Shown one piece after another: positions 6,540 to 13,535 of a stretch of DNA of 19,542 nucleotides. Below the pieces are notes generated by a model. That model was not told the DNA's origin. It searched no databases and saw nothing but the letters and a program-made list of their open reading frames with translations. Source of the stretch: Actinomycetota bacterium (lineage in GTDB: Bacteria > Actinomycetota > Thermoleophilia > Gaiellales > Gaiellaceae); the NCBI GenBank assembly GCA_013812465.1, contig JACCTK010000191.1:1-19542 (forward strand), read 5' to 3'. The translations under genes and the position numbers were made by a program. The stretch's first letter is position 1, and each line of letters starts with the position of its first letter.

Positions 6540-7098
6540 TACGTACACGATCGAGCAGTTAGAGAGCGCGCTCCTCAGGGCAGGACGTAACGCGGGACCC
6601 GGAATGCTCTTCGGCTGGTTGTCCGACCAAGCGATCACAACAGACCAGTTACGAGCGCTCATCCTCGATGTCTGGAGCGGCGCTGAGTGGCCAGTGTTGA
6701 ACGGTGAAGAGGAGAGCATGTGGCTCGACTGGTTCGATGAGACCGGCTTCGTGTCCGATACAGGACGCCCCCCGCCCTCTGAGCCGATAACCGCCTGGCG
6801 CGGCACGAGCCTTGCGAGTGGCGGGCGCGGGTTCTCGTGGACGGTCGACATAGACAAGGCACGCTGGTTCGCTCAGAGGGAGATTGGCTTCGGGCGAGGC
6901 CCGGCTGGCGTCTACGAAGCGGTGGTACCGCCCAGCTGGGTGCTCGGAAAGATCGAGGCGGGGCGGGGAGAGGCGGAGGTGATCGTCGACCCCCTTCTCT
7001 TCGACCTCACATATGAGCAGCGTCGCAGGTGGGACATCCCACCACCGATCCGTCTTGTCGAGACGATCACCGAGGTCGAGCGTGCAGTCGGTGCCTAA
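6523..7098 (+). CDS. Putative ADP-ribosyltransferase-fold protein, element cargo
   Basis: 191 residues from the GTG at 6523 (weak AGG upstream; GTG at 6529 also possible), overlapping the integrase end. The second half shows a pattern like R-S-E ADP-ribosyltransferases: AWRG with Arg93, GFSWT with Ser105 followed by DIDKARWFAQR, a strand AGVYEAVVPPSWVLG, and GRGEAEVIVDP with Glu150/Glu152. Short phage and element proteins with the order 'RG ... SWT ... A-x-FA-R ... GE-x-E' exist, and I infer the same fold here. The N-terminal half (EQLESALLRAG, AITTDQLRALILDVWSG) looks helical and is unrecognised. It lies between int and the attachment tRNA, a usual place for defence, anti-defence or toxin cargo. 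Activity and target are unknown. Confidence 0.6.
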   Translation: MPVLPDTYTIEQLESALLRAGRNAGPGMLFGWLSDQAITTDQLRALILDVWSGAEWPVLNGEEESMWLDWFDETGFVSDTGRPPPSEPITAWRGTSLASGGRGFSWTVDIDKARWFAQREIGFGRGPAGVYEAVVPPSWVLGKIEAGRGEAEVIVDPLLFDLTYEQRRRWDIPPPIRLVETITEVERAVGA

Positions 7099-7110
7099 CC
7101 TGCACCTGGC

Positions 7111-7130
7111 AATGGGCAGAAATGGGCAGA
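7111..7130. repeat. Tandem AATGGGCAGA repeat near the attachment tRNA
   Basis: AATGGGCAGA occurs twice back to back (7111-7120, 7121-7130), followed by aattgg, in the short gap between the cargo gene and the tRNA. Its place beside the presumed att core suits integrase arm-type sites or excisionase sites, but that is inferred from position only. Confidence 0.45.
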
Positions 7131-7158
7131 AATTGGAGTTATGCCCAAACCGTGTCTT

Positions 7159-7197
7159 CTCTTGAGAAAACAGACAACCCGCTGTTTCCAGCGGGTT
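7159..7197 (-). terminator. Rho-independent terminator after tRNA-Ala
   Basis: On the minus strand, AACCCGCTG - GAAA - CAGCGGGTT (7176-7197; 9-bp perfect stem with a GNRA-type tetraloop) is followed by GTCTGTTTTCTC. It lies 6 bp beyond the tRNA 3' end. If the att core is within the tRNA, this terminator is carried by the element rather than by the host. Confidence 0.75.
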
Positions 7198-7203
7198 CTG
7201 CGA

Positions 7204-7276
7204 TGGAGCTAGGCGGGCTCGAACCGCCGACCTCCTGGGTGCGATCCAGGCGCTCTCCCAACTGAGCTATAGCCCC
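7204..7276 (-). tRNA. tRNA-Ala (anticodon CGC)
   Basis: 73 nt on the minus strand. The acceptor 5' arm GGGGCTA pairs with TAGCTCC, then discriminator A; CCA is not encoded in full. The D-arm (GCTCAGTTGGGAGAGC), anticodon arm CCTGG-ATCGCAC-CCAGG with anticodon CGC, and T-arm GGCGG-TTCGAGC-CCGCC are all intact. It reads GCG alanine codons. Its 3' end faces the integrase, making it the probable attachment site. Confidence 0.95.
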
Positions 7277-7286
7277 GTGGAGGCCG

Positions 7287-7292
7287 ATTGTA
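7287..7292 (-). promoter_or_regulatory. -10 box of tRNA-Ala
   Basis: Minus-strand TACAAT lies 10 nt before the tRNA 5' end. The matching -35 position (about 7310-7315, AGAGCT) is poor, so the promoter is supported mainly by the -10. Confidence 0.5.
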
Positions 7293-7313
7293 GCCACCGC
7301 GCGCTGGGAAGCT

Positions 7314-7670
7314 CTACGGTCCGAACGGGTTGTTCAGTCCCGGAGCGGGCTGCGACGGCGTGGCTGGGCGCGGGCAGATCGTGACGTCCTCGGCTGGCGG
7401 CACGATGCGCGGCTTGTCTTGCGCGTGCGGAATCGCGGTTCCGCCGACGAGCATCCCTATGACGAGCAGCCAGAGCGCGGCTGTCATGCGCGCCCAGACC
7501 GGGTAGGGTCGCGTCTCCGAGCTCGCGGGCTGGGCGTGGATCGGTGTTGCCGTGACCGCGGGACGCAGTCGCGGCGGCGCATAGGCCGGCGCCGGAAGGG
7601 CGGCTCTCGCTCGCGCGCCGAGCTCAGGGTCGACGAGGGCGAGCTCTGGGCTGAGCGGCTCGGCTGGCAT
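7314..7670 (-). CDS. Single-pass membrane protein, hypothetical
   Basis: 118 residues. The N-terminus has LSPELALVDPELGARARAALP, a phrase I associate with small uncharacterised actinobacterial proteins, then a Pro/Ala-rich linker. One transmembrane helix runs from about residue 62 (MTAALWLLVIGMLVGGTAI), and a Pro-rich tail (PAEDVTICPRPATPSQPAPGLNNPFGP) follows, likely on the other side of the membrane. The ATG at 7670 has only GAGG immediately before it, so initiation is uncertain. It ends just upstream of the tRNA promoter on the same strand. No function can be assigned. Confidence 0.6.
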   Translation of the reverse strand: MPAEPLSPELALVDPELGARARAALPAPAYAPPRLRPAVTATPIHAQPASSETRPYPVWARMTAALWLLVIGMLVGGTAIPHAQDKPRIVPPAEDVTICPRPATPSQPAPGLNNPFGP

Positions 7671-7848
7671 GCCTCACGAATTCTGGCTGATCGTCGACTT
7701 CCCTCGTCTCCCCGTAACGAGTCAGTGACGAGATTTCCACAGCCCCGCAGAGCCATGCGTGTTTGCCGCACTCCTGTCCGATCGGGACATCTGGCGCCGC
7801 GCCACGGCCGCGACTACCAGCGGTGCGACACCTACGAAGGGAGGACGC

Positions 7849-8880
7849 GTGCACGTACGCACGATTGCAGTGGGATTGGTAGCGCTCGGACTGGCGGGCG
7901 GGGCGGCAGCCTTGGCAACGGGCTCGGTGACATCGCGAAACCAAGACACGATCACGGCTTGCCAGAAGAAGTTCCTGCGCATCGTCAGCGATGCGTCGAA
8001 GTGCAAATCGAACGAGCGCGTAGTGACCTGGAGCAAGCAAGGCCAGGTCGGCCCCGCAGGGCCTGCGGGTCCCGCTGGCGAGACCGGACCAGCGGGAGCT
8101 CGAGGGCCGGCCGGACCGGCGGGCCCAGCCGGACCCGTCGGAGCATTCGGACCGGCAGGCGCCGCTGGCCCAGCTGGTCCCGCAGGCTCCGCAGGCCCAG
8201 CCGGACCCGCCGGGCCACGAGGACCCCAAGGTCCGCCCCTCGCATCGCTGGACGCGCTCGAAGGCGCGGCCTGCACGCGCCAGGACGGATCCGCGGGCAC
8301 GATCGACGTCTCGACCGGGGCGGGCGGCGTCATCTCGTTCTCCTGCGTCGGCGGCGCTCCGCCACCTCCGCCTCCTCCTCCGCCTCCGAGTGGCGGACTA
8401 GTGATCAACGAGATCGACTACGACCAGGTCGGCGCAGACTCGGGCGGGTTCGTCGAGATCGCGAATACGACCGCGGCGGCCATCTCCCTCGATGGGCGGG
8501 TCCTCGTTCTCGTGAACGGAGGAGACGGCCAGGAGTACGCCCGGGTCGCGCTCACGGGATCGCTCGCAGCTGGGGCGTACCTCGCGCTCGACATCGAGGC
8601 GCAGAACGGCGCGCCTGACGGCGTCGCGCTGATCGACACCTCGTCGAAGGCGCTGTTGGACGCGCTCTCCTACGAGGGCGAAATCCACGCGGCGGTCATC
8701 GACGGGCAGACGTACGACCTCGTCGAAGGTCCCGCGCTCGATGCGGCTGTCGTCGACTCGAACACGGTCGCCGGCTCGCTGTCGCGGATTCCGAACGGCA
8801 GCGACTCGAACAACGCAGCCACGGACTGGGCGTTCACGACGACACTCACGAAGGGCGCTGCGAACGTCGCGTCCTCGTAG
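7849..8880 (+). CDS. Secreted protein: collagen-like repeats, polyproline hinge, lamin-tail domain
   Basis: 343 residues from a GTG preceded by GAAGGGAGG. A signal peptide is evident ([23 protein letters not shown]). A short Cys-containing linker ([11 protein letters not shown] ... KCKSNERVV) leads to about 22 Gly-x-y triplets, mostly GPA (residues 65-130). Then come a small domain with two more Cys, ten consecutive prolines (171-180) and a C-terminal lamin-tail-type (LTD) domain beginning [21 protein letters not shown] and containing [18 protein letters not shown] domains in bacterial exoproteins are thought to bind DNA or surfaces; collagen-like stretches form trimeric stalks. Inferred: a surface stalk with a head domain. 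It ends 3 bp from convergent rsgA. No LPXTG-type anchor is seen. Confidence 0.85.
   Translation: MHVRTIAVGLVALGLAGGAAALATGSVTSRNQDTITACQKKFLRIVSDASKCKSNERVVTWSKQGQVGPAGPAGPAGETGPAGARGPAGPAGPAGPVGAFGPAGAAGPAGPAGSAGPAGPAGPRGPQGPPLASLDALEGAACTRQDGSAGTIDVSTGAGGVISFSCVGGAPPPPPPPPPPSGGLVINEIDYDQVGADSGGFVEIANTTAAAISLDGRVLVLVNGGDGQEYARVALTGSLAAGAYLALDIEAQNGAPDGVALIDTSSKALLDALSYEGEIHAAVIDGQTYDLVEGPALDAAVVDSNTVAGSLSRIPNGSDSNNAATDWAFTTTLTKGAANVASS
8041..8238 (+). repeat. Collagen-like GPA triplet repeat (coding)
   Basis: A run of Gly-x-y codons dominated by Gly-Pro-Ala, with GET, GAR, GAF and GPQ variants, inside the secreted LTD protein. The 9-nt periodicity makes the region prone to slippage and length change between strains. 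Confidence 0.9.
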
Positions 8881-8883
8881 GCG

Positions 8884-9930
8884 CTACGACGCTCCCGCAT
8901 CCGGCCGGTTGCGCCGGGCGCGGGAGCGCTCGCGCCGCACGAGCTGCTCGTCGAGCTCGTCGAGCTCGCGCTGGAGCGCGCGGTAGCTTTGCCAGCGCTC
9001 TACCGGGAGACGTCCGCTGGCGAGGGCTTCCTGAATCGCACAGCCCGGCTCGCTGCCGTGACGGCAGTCCGAGAACCGGCACTGGTTCTCCAGCGTGACG
9101 ATGTCCGCGAATGCCTCCTCGAGCCCGTCGTCCGCGAGCCAGAGCTGAAGCTCCCGCATGCCCGGGTTGTCGACGATCAGGCCGCCGCCCGGCAGCACGA
9201 TGAGCTCACGGCGCGTGGTCGTGTGCCGTCCGGAGCCATCAACTCCAACCCGCCCGGTCGCCAGGAGATCGTCGCCGGCGAGCGCGTTGACGAGCGTCGA
9301 CTTGCCGACGCCGGAGGGGCCGAGCAGAGCGCCCGTCACGCCGGGAGAGAGATACGCGCGAACGGCTTCGAGCCCGAGGCGGGAACGTGCAGATACGGCG
9401 TGCACGGAGATCTCGCCGATCTCGGCGAGGCCCGCGGCAGCGGCGTCGGGATCCGGCTCGAGATCGGCTTTGGTCAGCAAGATCACCGGCCTCGCGCCGC
9501 TCTCCCAGGCGACTGTCATGTACCGCTCGAGCAGCCGCGGATTCAGGTCGTCAGCCAGCGAGGCCACGATGAAGACGATGTCGACATTCGCGGCCACGAC
9601 CTGCTCGCGTGCGCTGTCGGAAGCTGGATCGTGCGCCGCGCGACGAGAGAACGCAGTGCGCCGCGGAAGGACGGCGCGGATGACGGGGTCTTGCTGCTCC
9701 GCCGGCTCAAGCGCCACCCAGTCGCCGACGACGGGCAGCTCGGCGCGAGACTGGATCTCGCGGCGCGTCCGGGTGGGAAGTCGCGCGCGTGTCTCAGCAG
9801 CCTCGGTGAGAACGTCGTAAGCGCCCCGATGCTGAACCGAGACGCGGCCCGGCTCGAGACCCCGAGCGTGATGCGGCTCGAATGCGACGACCCAATCGTC
9901 GTCCCAGCCGAGCGTCGCGAGATCGAGCAC
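8884..9930 (-). CDS. rsgA: Ribosome small-subunit-dependent GTPase A
   Basis: 348 residues, usual length for RsgA (YjeQ). An N-terminal OB domain (LPVVGDWVAL) precedes a circularly permuted GTPase domain in the order G4 (TKAD, 153-156), G1 (GPSGVGKST, 204-212), G3 (DNPGMRE). The C-terminal zinc-binding module shows CRFSDCRHGSEPGC. It assists late maturation of the 30S subunit with GTP hydrolysis in the cytoplasm. The start GTG at 9930 has no clear ribosome-binding site and could be leaderless. The gene is convergent with the LTD gene, 3 bp apart, with no terminator space between. Confidence 0.95.
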   Translation of the reverse strand: MLDLATLGWDDDWVVAFEPHHARGLEPGRVSVQHRGAYDVLTEAAETRARLPTRTRREIQSRAELPVVGDWVALEPAEQQDPVIRAVLPRRTAFSRRAAHDPASDSAREQVVAANVDIVFIVASLADDLNPRLLERYMTVAWESGARPVILLTKADLEPDPDAAAAGLAEIGEISVHAVSARSRLGLEAVRAYLSPGVTGALLGPSGVGKSTLVNALAGDDLLATGRVGVDGSGRHTTTRRELIVLPGGGLIVDNPGMRELQLWLADDGLEEAFADIVTLENQCRFSDCRHGSEPGCAIQEALASGRLPVERWQSYRALQRELDELDEQLVRRERSRARRNRPDAGAS

Positions 9931-9973
9931 GTTTGTATTGTCGCGAAGCGGAGCAGCAGCTCGACGTTCCCTC

Positions 9974-11239
9974 CTACTTCACCGCCGGGACGTTGACGTC
10001 GATCCACACGCTCCTATGGTCCGAGGTCGGGAAACCGCCGACTGCGCCCCAGGTCGGGAAATCGAACACCCCGGTGAGCCGGAAGAGCGGATCGGACCGG
10101 AGCGGCCAGAAAACTCCCGCGGCGACGAGCCGGAGGTTCTTCCGGGGAAGCACGTAGTCGGCCCGGAGATTTCCGGGCGCTGTGTCGGAGAAGTCCGCGG
10201 TGTCGAACCGCGGGTCGCTCTTGTGCGTGGCGTTGATGCCTCCCTGAAGCGTCGACGCCTCGACGGCGCCCGCGCTTTCGGGCGTGAGCTTGCCGTTCAC
10301 GAGCGGGTGCTCGAGCAGCTGTTGGATCGCGCCGGGGATGCTGTCGCCGTCGAATGGGTCGGAGTTCTGGTCGCCCGCAATGACGAAGAGCTCGCCGGGT
10401 TTCAGCCCTCCCTGCTGACCTTGGTCGTCGTAGATGTAGTCCGACTCGCCGGGGGTGATGTAGTCGGCCCAGAAGCGGATCTCGTCGTGGTTTCGGCGAC
10501 CGTTTCGATCCTCCGGTCCGTCGAAGACCGGCGGCGTGGGATGGGAGACAAGGAAGTGAACGGTCTTACGGCCGATCTGGATCGGAATGTCCCAGTGGCT
10601 CTTCGACGAGAGCCGCAGGATCTCCACCTCGTCCGGCGAGTAGAACGGAATTGGAATCAGGTTGCCGGGCATGTCCTTCCAGAGGAACCTTCTGAAGGTG
10701 CGCACATCCTCGTAGGCGATCGGGTGCTTCGAGTACACGACCATTCCGAACTGACCCGGGAAGAAGCCGAAGCCGAACGCGTCGTTCGCGTACGCCGCCG
10801 TGCCGGGCGTCGTGCCGACGACGCCGTCGCCGTTCAGATCCTTTCCGGAGAAGACGCCGGTGTTCGACGCGGAGATGAACGCATAGTCGTAGTCGATAGG
10901 CGCGGCGCCCATCTGACCGACCTCGAGGAAGTTGCTGCGGAAGAGGTTCTCCGGTCCCGGAGCGACACCCGCATCGCCGTTTTGGAGTGGGTCGAACTCG
11001 TTCACGAGCAGGACGTCGGGTCGCACCCGTTGCACGACCTCGGCGCCGTTTCGGATCTGGCGCCGGAATACGTCATCGACCGCCGGGTTGGACAGGTGGG
11101 TGAGCAGTTGTCCGGCTGAGCTTCGATTGAGCGAGGCGTTGAAGGTCGCGAAGCGCACGTCTGCATTCGGTGGCGCGGCCGACGCGACCGCGGACGCAAT
11201 ACCTAGCGCGGCAACCGCCGCGACGAGCAATCTTCTCAT
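9974..11239 (-). CDS. Secreted endonuclease/exonuclease/phosphatase-fold protein
   Basis: 421 residues from the ATG at 11239, chosen because a GGGGGAG ribosome-binding site sits 4 nt upstream and a signal peptide follows (RRLLVAAVAALGIASAVASA). EEP-fold motifs appear in order: VRFATFNASLNR (Asn), VLLVNEFDP (metal-binding Glu), VHFLVSHPTPPVF (His), FVIAGDQNSDP (Asp/Asn), LRADYVLP and PTSDHRSVW (catalytic Asp-His). An insertion DLNGDGVVG looks like an EF-hand calcium loop. The fold covers extracellular DNases and phosphodiesterases; the substrate cannot be told. It is divergent from azlC across a 171-bp gap. Confidence 0.85.
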   Translation of the reverse strand: MRRLLVAAVAALGIASAVASAAPPNADVRFATFNASLNRSSAGQLLTHLSNPAVDDVFRRQIRNGAEVVQRVRPDVLLVNEFDPLQNGDAGVAPGPENLFRSNFLEVGQMGAAPIDYDYAFISASNTGVFSGKDLNGDGVVGTTPGTAAYANDAFGFGFFPGQFGMVVYSKHPIAYEDVRTFRRFLWKDMPGNLIPIPFYSPDEVEILRLSSKSHWDIPIQIGRKTVHFLVSHPTPPVFDGPEDRNGRRNHDEIRFWADYITPGESDYIYDDQGQQGGLKPGELFVIAGDQNSDPFDGDSIPGAIQQLLEHPLVNGKLTPESAGAVEASTLQGGINATHKSDPRFDTADFSDTAPGNLRADYVLPRKNLRLVAAGVFWPLRSDPLFRLTGVFDFPTWGAVGGFPTSDHRSVWIDVNVPAVK

Positions 11240-11398
11240 GAGACTCCCCCTCTGGAGTGGACCATTCGCGTCTACCACATTCGTCGAAAATTCAATCCGC
11301 GGGTGTGGCCAACCGGCCAAAGTCCGGTGAAGAGCTGCGTCGAGATCGGGCCGGAGAACGCGTCTCCGAGTGGCGGTCTGGCCCCTGCAGGCCGCTGC

Positions 11399-11404
11399 TA
11401 GGTT
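11399..11404 (+). promoter_or_regulatory. -10 box of azlCD, leaderless type
   Basis: TAGGTT stands 6 nt before the GTG of azlC. Adjacent GGAGG is too close to the start to serve well as a ribosome-binding site, so a leaderless message is more likely. No good -35 is seen. Confidence 0.4.
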
Positions 11405-11410
11405 CGGAGG

Positions 11411-12076
11411 GTGACGTCGGAGGGCCGACCCACGCCTCGCGTTCGCGACGGCGTTCGCGCCGCGCTCCCGCTCGTCCTCGGCCCGTTGCTCTTCGGGCTC
11501 ACCTTCGGGGTCCTCGCCGAGACGGCGGGTATGAGCGCCGTGGCGGCGATCGTGATGTCCGCGACGACGTTCGCAGGATCGGCCCAATTCGCGGCCGCCT
11601 CCGTGTTGGAGGACGGCGGCACCGTGCTCGCGGCGGTTACGTCCGCGGTCTTGCTCAACGTCCGCTACATCGGGCAGAGCATCGCGGCAGCATCGATCTT
11701 TCCCGGGAGCAGGCCGCGAAGGCTCATCGAGTCTCAGTTGATCGTGGACGAGTCGTGGGCGCTCTCCGGGAGGTCGGGTCGATTCGAGTGGCCGATCCTC
11801 GTCGGCGCTGGCCTCCTCCTCTACGTGCTCTGGGTGACGAGCACCGCGATAGGGTCGGTCGTCGGCAGGGTCCTCGGCGATCCCAACGACCTCGGGCTCG
11901 ACGCCGCTTTCGCCGCGCTCTTCCTGGCGCTCGCGTGGCCCTACCTGCGAGAGCGAAAGGCAGTCGCGGCCGCGTTGGTCGGTGTCGCCATCACCCTCCT
12001 GCTGATTCCCCTCGCGCCTGCGGGCGTTCCTCTGGTCGCGGCCTCTGCGGCGTGCCTGCTCGGTCTCAGGCGATGA
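11411..12076 (+). CDS. azlC: AzlC-family branched-chain amino acid exporter, large subunit
   Basis: 221 residues, normal for AzlC/BrnF. Several hydrophobic helices are clear (ALPLVLGPLLFGLTFGVLA; AAVTSAVLLNVRYIGQSIAAA; FEWPILVGAGLLLYVLWV; ALVGVAITLLLIPLAPAGV). Family hallmarks are SATTFAGSAQFAAASVL and LLNVRYIGQS. Together with AzlD it forms the two-component exporter for branched-chain amino acids or analogues in the cytoplasmic membrane. The GTG start follows a -10 box directly. The stop overlaps azlD as ATGA. Confidence 0.9.
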   Translation: MTSEGRPTPRVRDGVRAALPLVLGPLLFGLTFGVLAETAGMSAVAAIVMSATTFAGSAQFAAASVLEDGGTVLAAVTSAVLLNVRYIGQSIAAASIFPGSRPRRLIESQLIVDESWALSGRSGRFEWPILVGAGLLLYVLWVTSTAIGSVVGRVLGDPNDLGLDAAFAALFLALAWPYLRERKAVAAALVGVAITLLLIPLAPAGVPLVAASAACLLGLRR

Positions 12077-12381
12077 GCGACGCCTGGATCGTCGTGCTCG
12101 TGGTCGGGGCGTTCACGTGGGCGTTCAAGGCGGCGGGACCGGTCTTCCTCGGCAGGCGCCGGCTTCCGGCGAAGGCCGCGTCCGTCGTCGCCCTCGTCGC
12201 CCCGGTGATGCTCACAGCGCTCGTCGTCACGCAAGCAGTCGGCGGCGACGAGGAGATCGTCCTCGACGCGCGGATCCCCGGAGTCGCGGCGGCAGGCGTC
12301 GCGATCTCGCGCGGAGCTCCGATCGTCGTGGTGATGCTCGTCGCAGCGCTGGTGACCGCTCTCGTCCGCCTCGTCGTCTAG
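12073..12381 (+). CDS. azlD: AzlD-family branched-chain amino acid exporter, small subunit
   Basis: 102 residues with about four short hydrophobic segments (WIVVLVVGAFTWAFKA; VALVAPVMLTALVV; GVAAAGVAISRGAPIVVVMLVAALVTALV), normal for AzlD/BrnE. Its ATG overlaps the azlC stop (ATGA), so the two are translationally coupled and function as one exporter. The last nine bases, including the TAG stop, form the beginning of the first copy of the 118-bp tandem repeat, so the duplication was seeded at this gene's end. Confidence 0.9.
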   Translation: MSDAWIVVLVVGAFTWAFKAAGPVFLGRRRLPAKAASVVALVAPVMLTALVVTQAVGGDEEIVLDARIPGVAAAGVAISRGAPIVVVMLVAALVTALVRLVV

Positions 12382-12608
12382 CGGCCCGCAGACGACAAAG
12401 GGGGTTTGCGGCCGCGAAGCGGACGCCTTCAGGGATCTTCGCGCGACCGGAATCCGCGTTAGCGGATTTCGGTCTTGCGCTTAGAGCTGAGTCGTCTAGC
12501 GGCCCGCAGACGACGAAGGGGTTTGCGGCCGCGAAGCGGACGCCTTCAGGGATCTTCGCGCGACCGGAATTCCGCGTTAGCGGATTTCGGTCTTGCGCTT
12601 AGAGCTGA
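12373..12608. repeat. Tandem duplication, 2 x 118 bp, with multiple hairpins
   Basis: Copy 1 is 12373-12490 and copy 2 is 12491-12608. They are nearly identical, differing by a substitution and one base lost in a G-run and one T gained in a GGAATCC context. Each copy contains a GTCGTCT/AGACGAC stem (12373-12396 in copy 1), a NotI-like GCGGCCGC palindrome and a (T)CCGC-GTTA-GCGG(A) hairpin. Copy 1 overlaps the azlD stop. Neither strand has a convincing gene. It may serve as a terminator array after azlD or be a genome-wide intergenic repeat unit. Confidence 0.85.
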
Positions 12609-12703
12609 GTCGGCCGGCGCCAGAAGACAGCGGCGGCGCCGATCGCCTCGGCGACGAGGCTGAGCACCGCGATCACGAGAAGCCACAGTCGGAAGTGCCG
12701 CAT
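12599..12703 (-). CDS. Possible 34-residue single-TM protein
   Basis: Starting at the ATG at 12703 the minus strand encodes MRHFRLWLLVIAVLSLVAEAI, then GAAAVFWRRPTQL: a basic start, one transmembrane helix and a basic tail. No ribosome-binding site precedes it. A longer start (GTG near 12808 after AGGAAA) would add 35 unremarkable residues. It is downstream of, and on the same strand as, nrtR, and its stop lies in the tandem repeat. Only the hydrophobic profile supports it. Confidence 0.35.
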   Translation of the reverse strand: MRHFRLWLLVIAVLSLVAEAIGAAAVFWRRPTQL

Positions 12704-12812
12704 GCGCTCAAAGATCGGACGGGATCGGCTCGACCTTGAGTGCGCGGAGCGCTTGGGGCGTCTCGGAAACACGATTGAATATCTCCCGAATCCGCCGGAA
12801 ATAAACACTTTC

Positions 12813-13505
12813 CTAGGTCGGTGGTCGAAGGACCGCGAATGGATCGGTGACCTCGAGTCGGTTTGTTCGGAACCGAAAGACCTCCGCAGGCCGACCGCCC
12901 GCCGGCCCGTGCGTCCGCCTTCCACCCGTGGTCTCGATGGCGCCGCGTCGTAGGAGCACCCGCTTGAGGTTGGTTGCGGAGACTTCGTACCCGAGCGCGG
13001 CGGTGTAGATGTCGCGCAGCTCTGCGAGCGTGAACGTCTCCGGGGCGAGCGCGAAGCCGACGTTCGAGTAGGAGAGCTTGCCGCGAAGCCGCTCGCGTCC
13101 GGCGAGGACGATGGCGCCGTGGTCGAACGCCGTCGCGGGCAGCGCGACCACCGGGTGCCAGCTCGTGTCCGCGGGGACGCGCGGGTCGATGCCGAGCGGG
13201 ACGAGGCCGAGATAGGCGGTGGCGAGCTCCCAGTGCTCCGGATGGCGCGACGGGTTGCTCCAGGTCCCGAGCTGCTCGAGGTGAGCGACCTCGCGCACGT
13301 CGACCTTCGCAGCCAGGTGCCGGAGAATCGACGCTTCGAGTGTCTCGTCGGGGCCGAGAGAGCCACCGGGTACCGACCACGCGCCCTGGAACGGATCGCG
13401 AGCCCGCTCCCAGAGCAGGACCTGCAGCTCGTCCTCTCGCACCTGGAAGACGGTGGCCAGCGCCGAGTGGGCGGGGGGTGTGTGTGTGCTGGTAGACTCG
13501 GCCAT
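12813..13505 (-). CDS. nrtR: NrtR-type transcriptional regulator of NAD biosynthesis (Nudix-like plus winged helix)
   Basis: 230 residues. Residues ~13-140 form a Nudix fold. The Nudix box (GGSLGPDETLEASILRHLAA, about 47-66) keeps the Gly and first Glu, but RE is RH and the catalytic EE is AA, so hydrolysis is unlikely; degenerate boxes are typical of NrtR regulators that sense ADP-ribose or related NAD products. The C-terminal part (FTLAELRDIYTAALGYEVSATNLKRVLLRRG) is the NrtR winged helix. It is divergent from nadBCA with only 30 bp between start codons, so it very probably represses that operon and itself. Confidence 0.9.
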   Translation of the reverse strand: MAESTSTHTPPAHSALATVFQVREDELQVLLWERARDPFQGAWSVPGGSLGPDETLEASILRHLAAKVDVREVAHLEQLGTWSNPSRHPEHWELATAYLGLVPLGIDPRVPADTSWHPVVALPATAFDHGAIVLAGRERLRGKLSYSNVGFALAPETFTLAELRDIYTAALGYEVSATNLKRVLLRRGAIETTGGRRTHGPAGGRPAEVFRFRTNRLEVTDPFAVLRPPT

Positions 13506-13508
13506 GAG

Positions 13509-13531
13509 GTTATTGACTCACAGGCGAAAAC
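13509..13531. promoter_or_regulatory. Candidate NrtR operator between nrtR and nadB
   Basis: A 23-bp imperfect palindrome (GTTnTnGnCT - 3 - AGnCnAnAAC) fills the centre of the 30-bp space between the two start codons. Seven of eleven half-site positions are symmetric. Both messages must begin within this space or be leaderless, so a protein bound here would block both. I cannot compare it with a known NrtR box of this lineage. Confidence 0.4.
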
Positions 13532-13535
13532 TAGC

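Larger units (their letters stand above)
1..7203. mobile_element. Integrated element (right part), PICI-like layout, at tRNA-Ala
   Basis: Seen: a tyrosine integrase lies about 0.7 kb from the 3' end of an intact tRNA-Ala. Beyond it are an HTH gene, a divergent repressor-like gene, an SSB-like protein, a DCL protein, a primase-polymerase/helicase, an iteron-like cluster and an excisionase-like HTH. To the right of the tRNA only household genes appear. Known: tyrosine integrases commonly recombine at tRNA 3' ends, and phage-inducible islands pair int with divergent regulators, pri-rep and an origin. Inferred: the element runs from the tRNA leftwards past base 1. The left attachment site is not in the window, because I see no second copy of the tRNA 3' end. 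No relaxase, FtsK/Tra, capsid or terminase gene is visible, so satellite, ICE, plasmid-like island and prophage remnant remain open. Confidence 0.75.

Noticed and set aside
8041..8238. Short regular repeats resembling an array
   Set aside because: They are Gly-Pro-Ala codons of a collagen-like stretch, with no unique spacers, so not CRISPR.
12373..12608. CRISPR or IS-end interpretation of the duplicated 118-bp unit
   Set aside because: Only two direct copies without spacers, no inverted ends and no transposase nearby.
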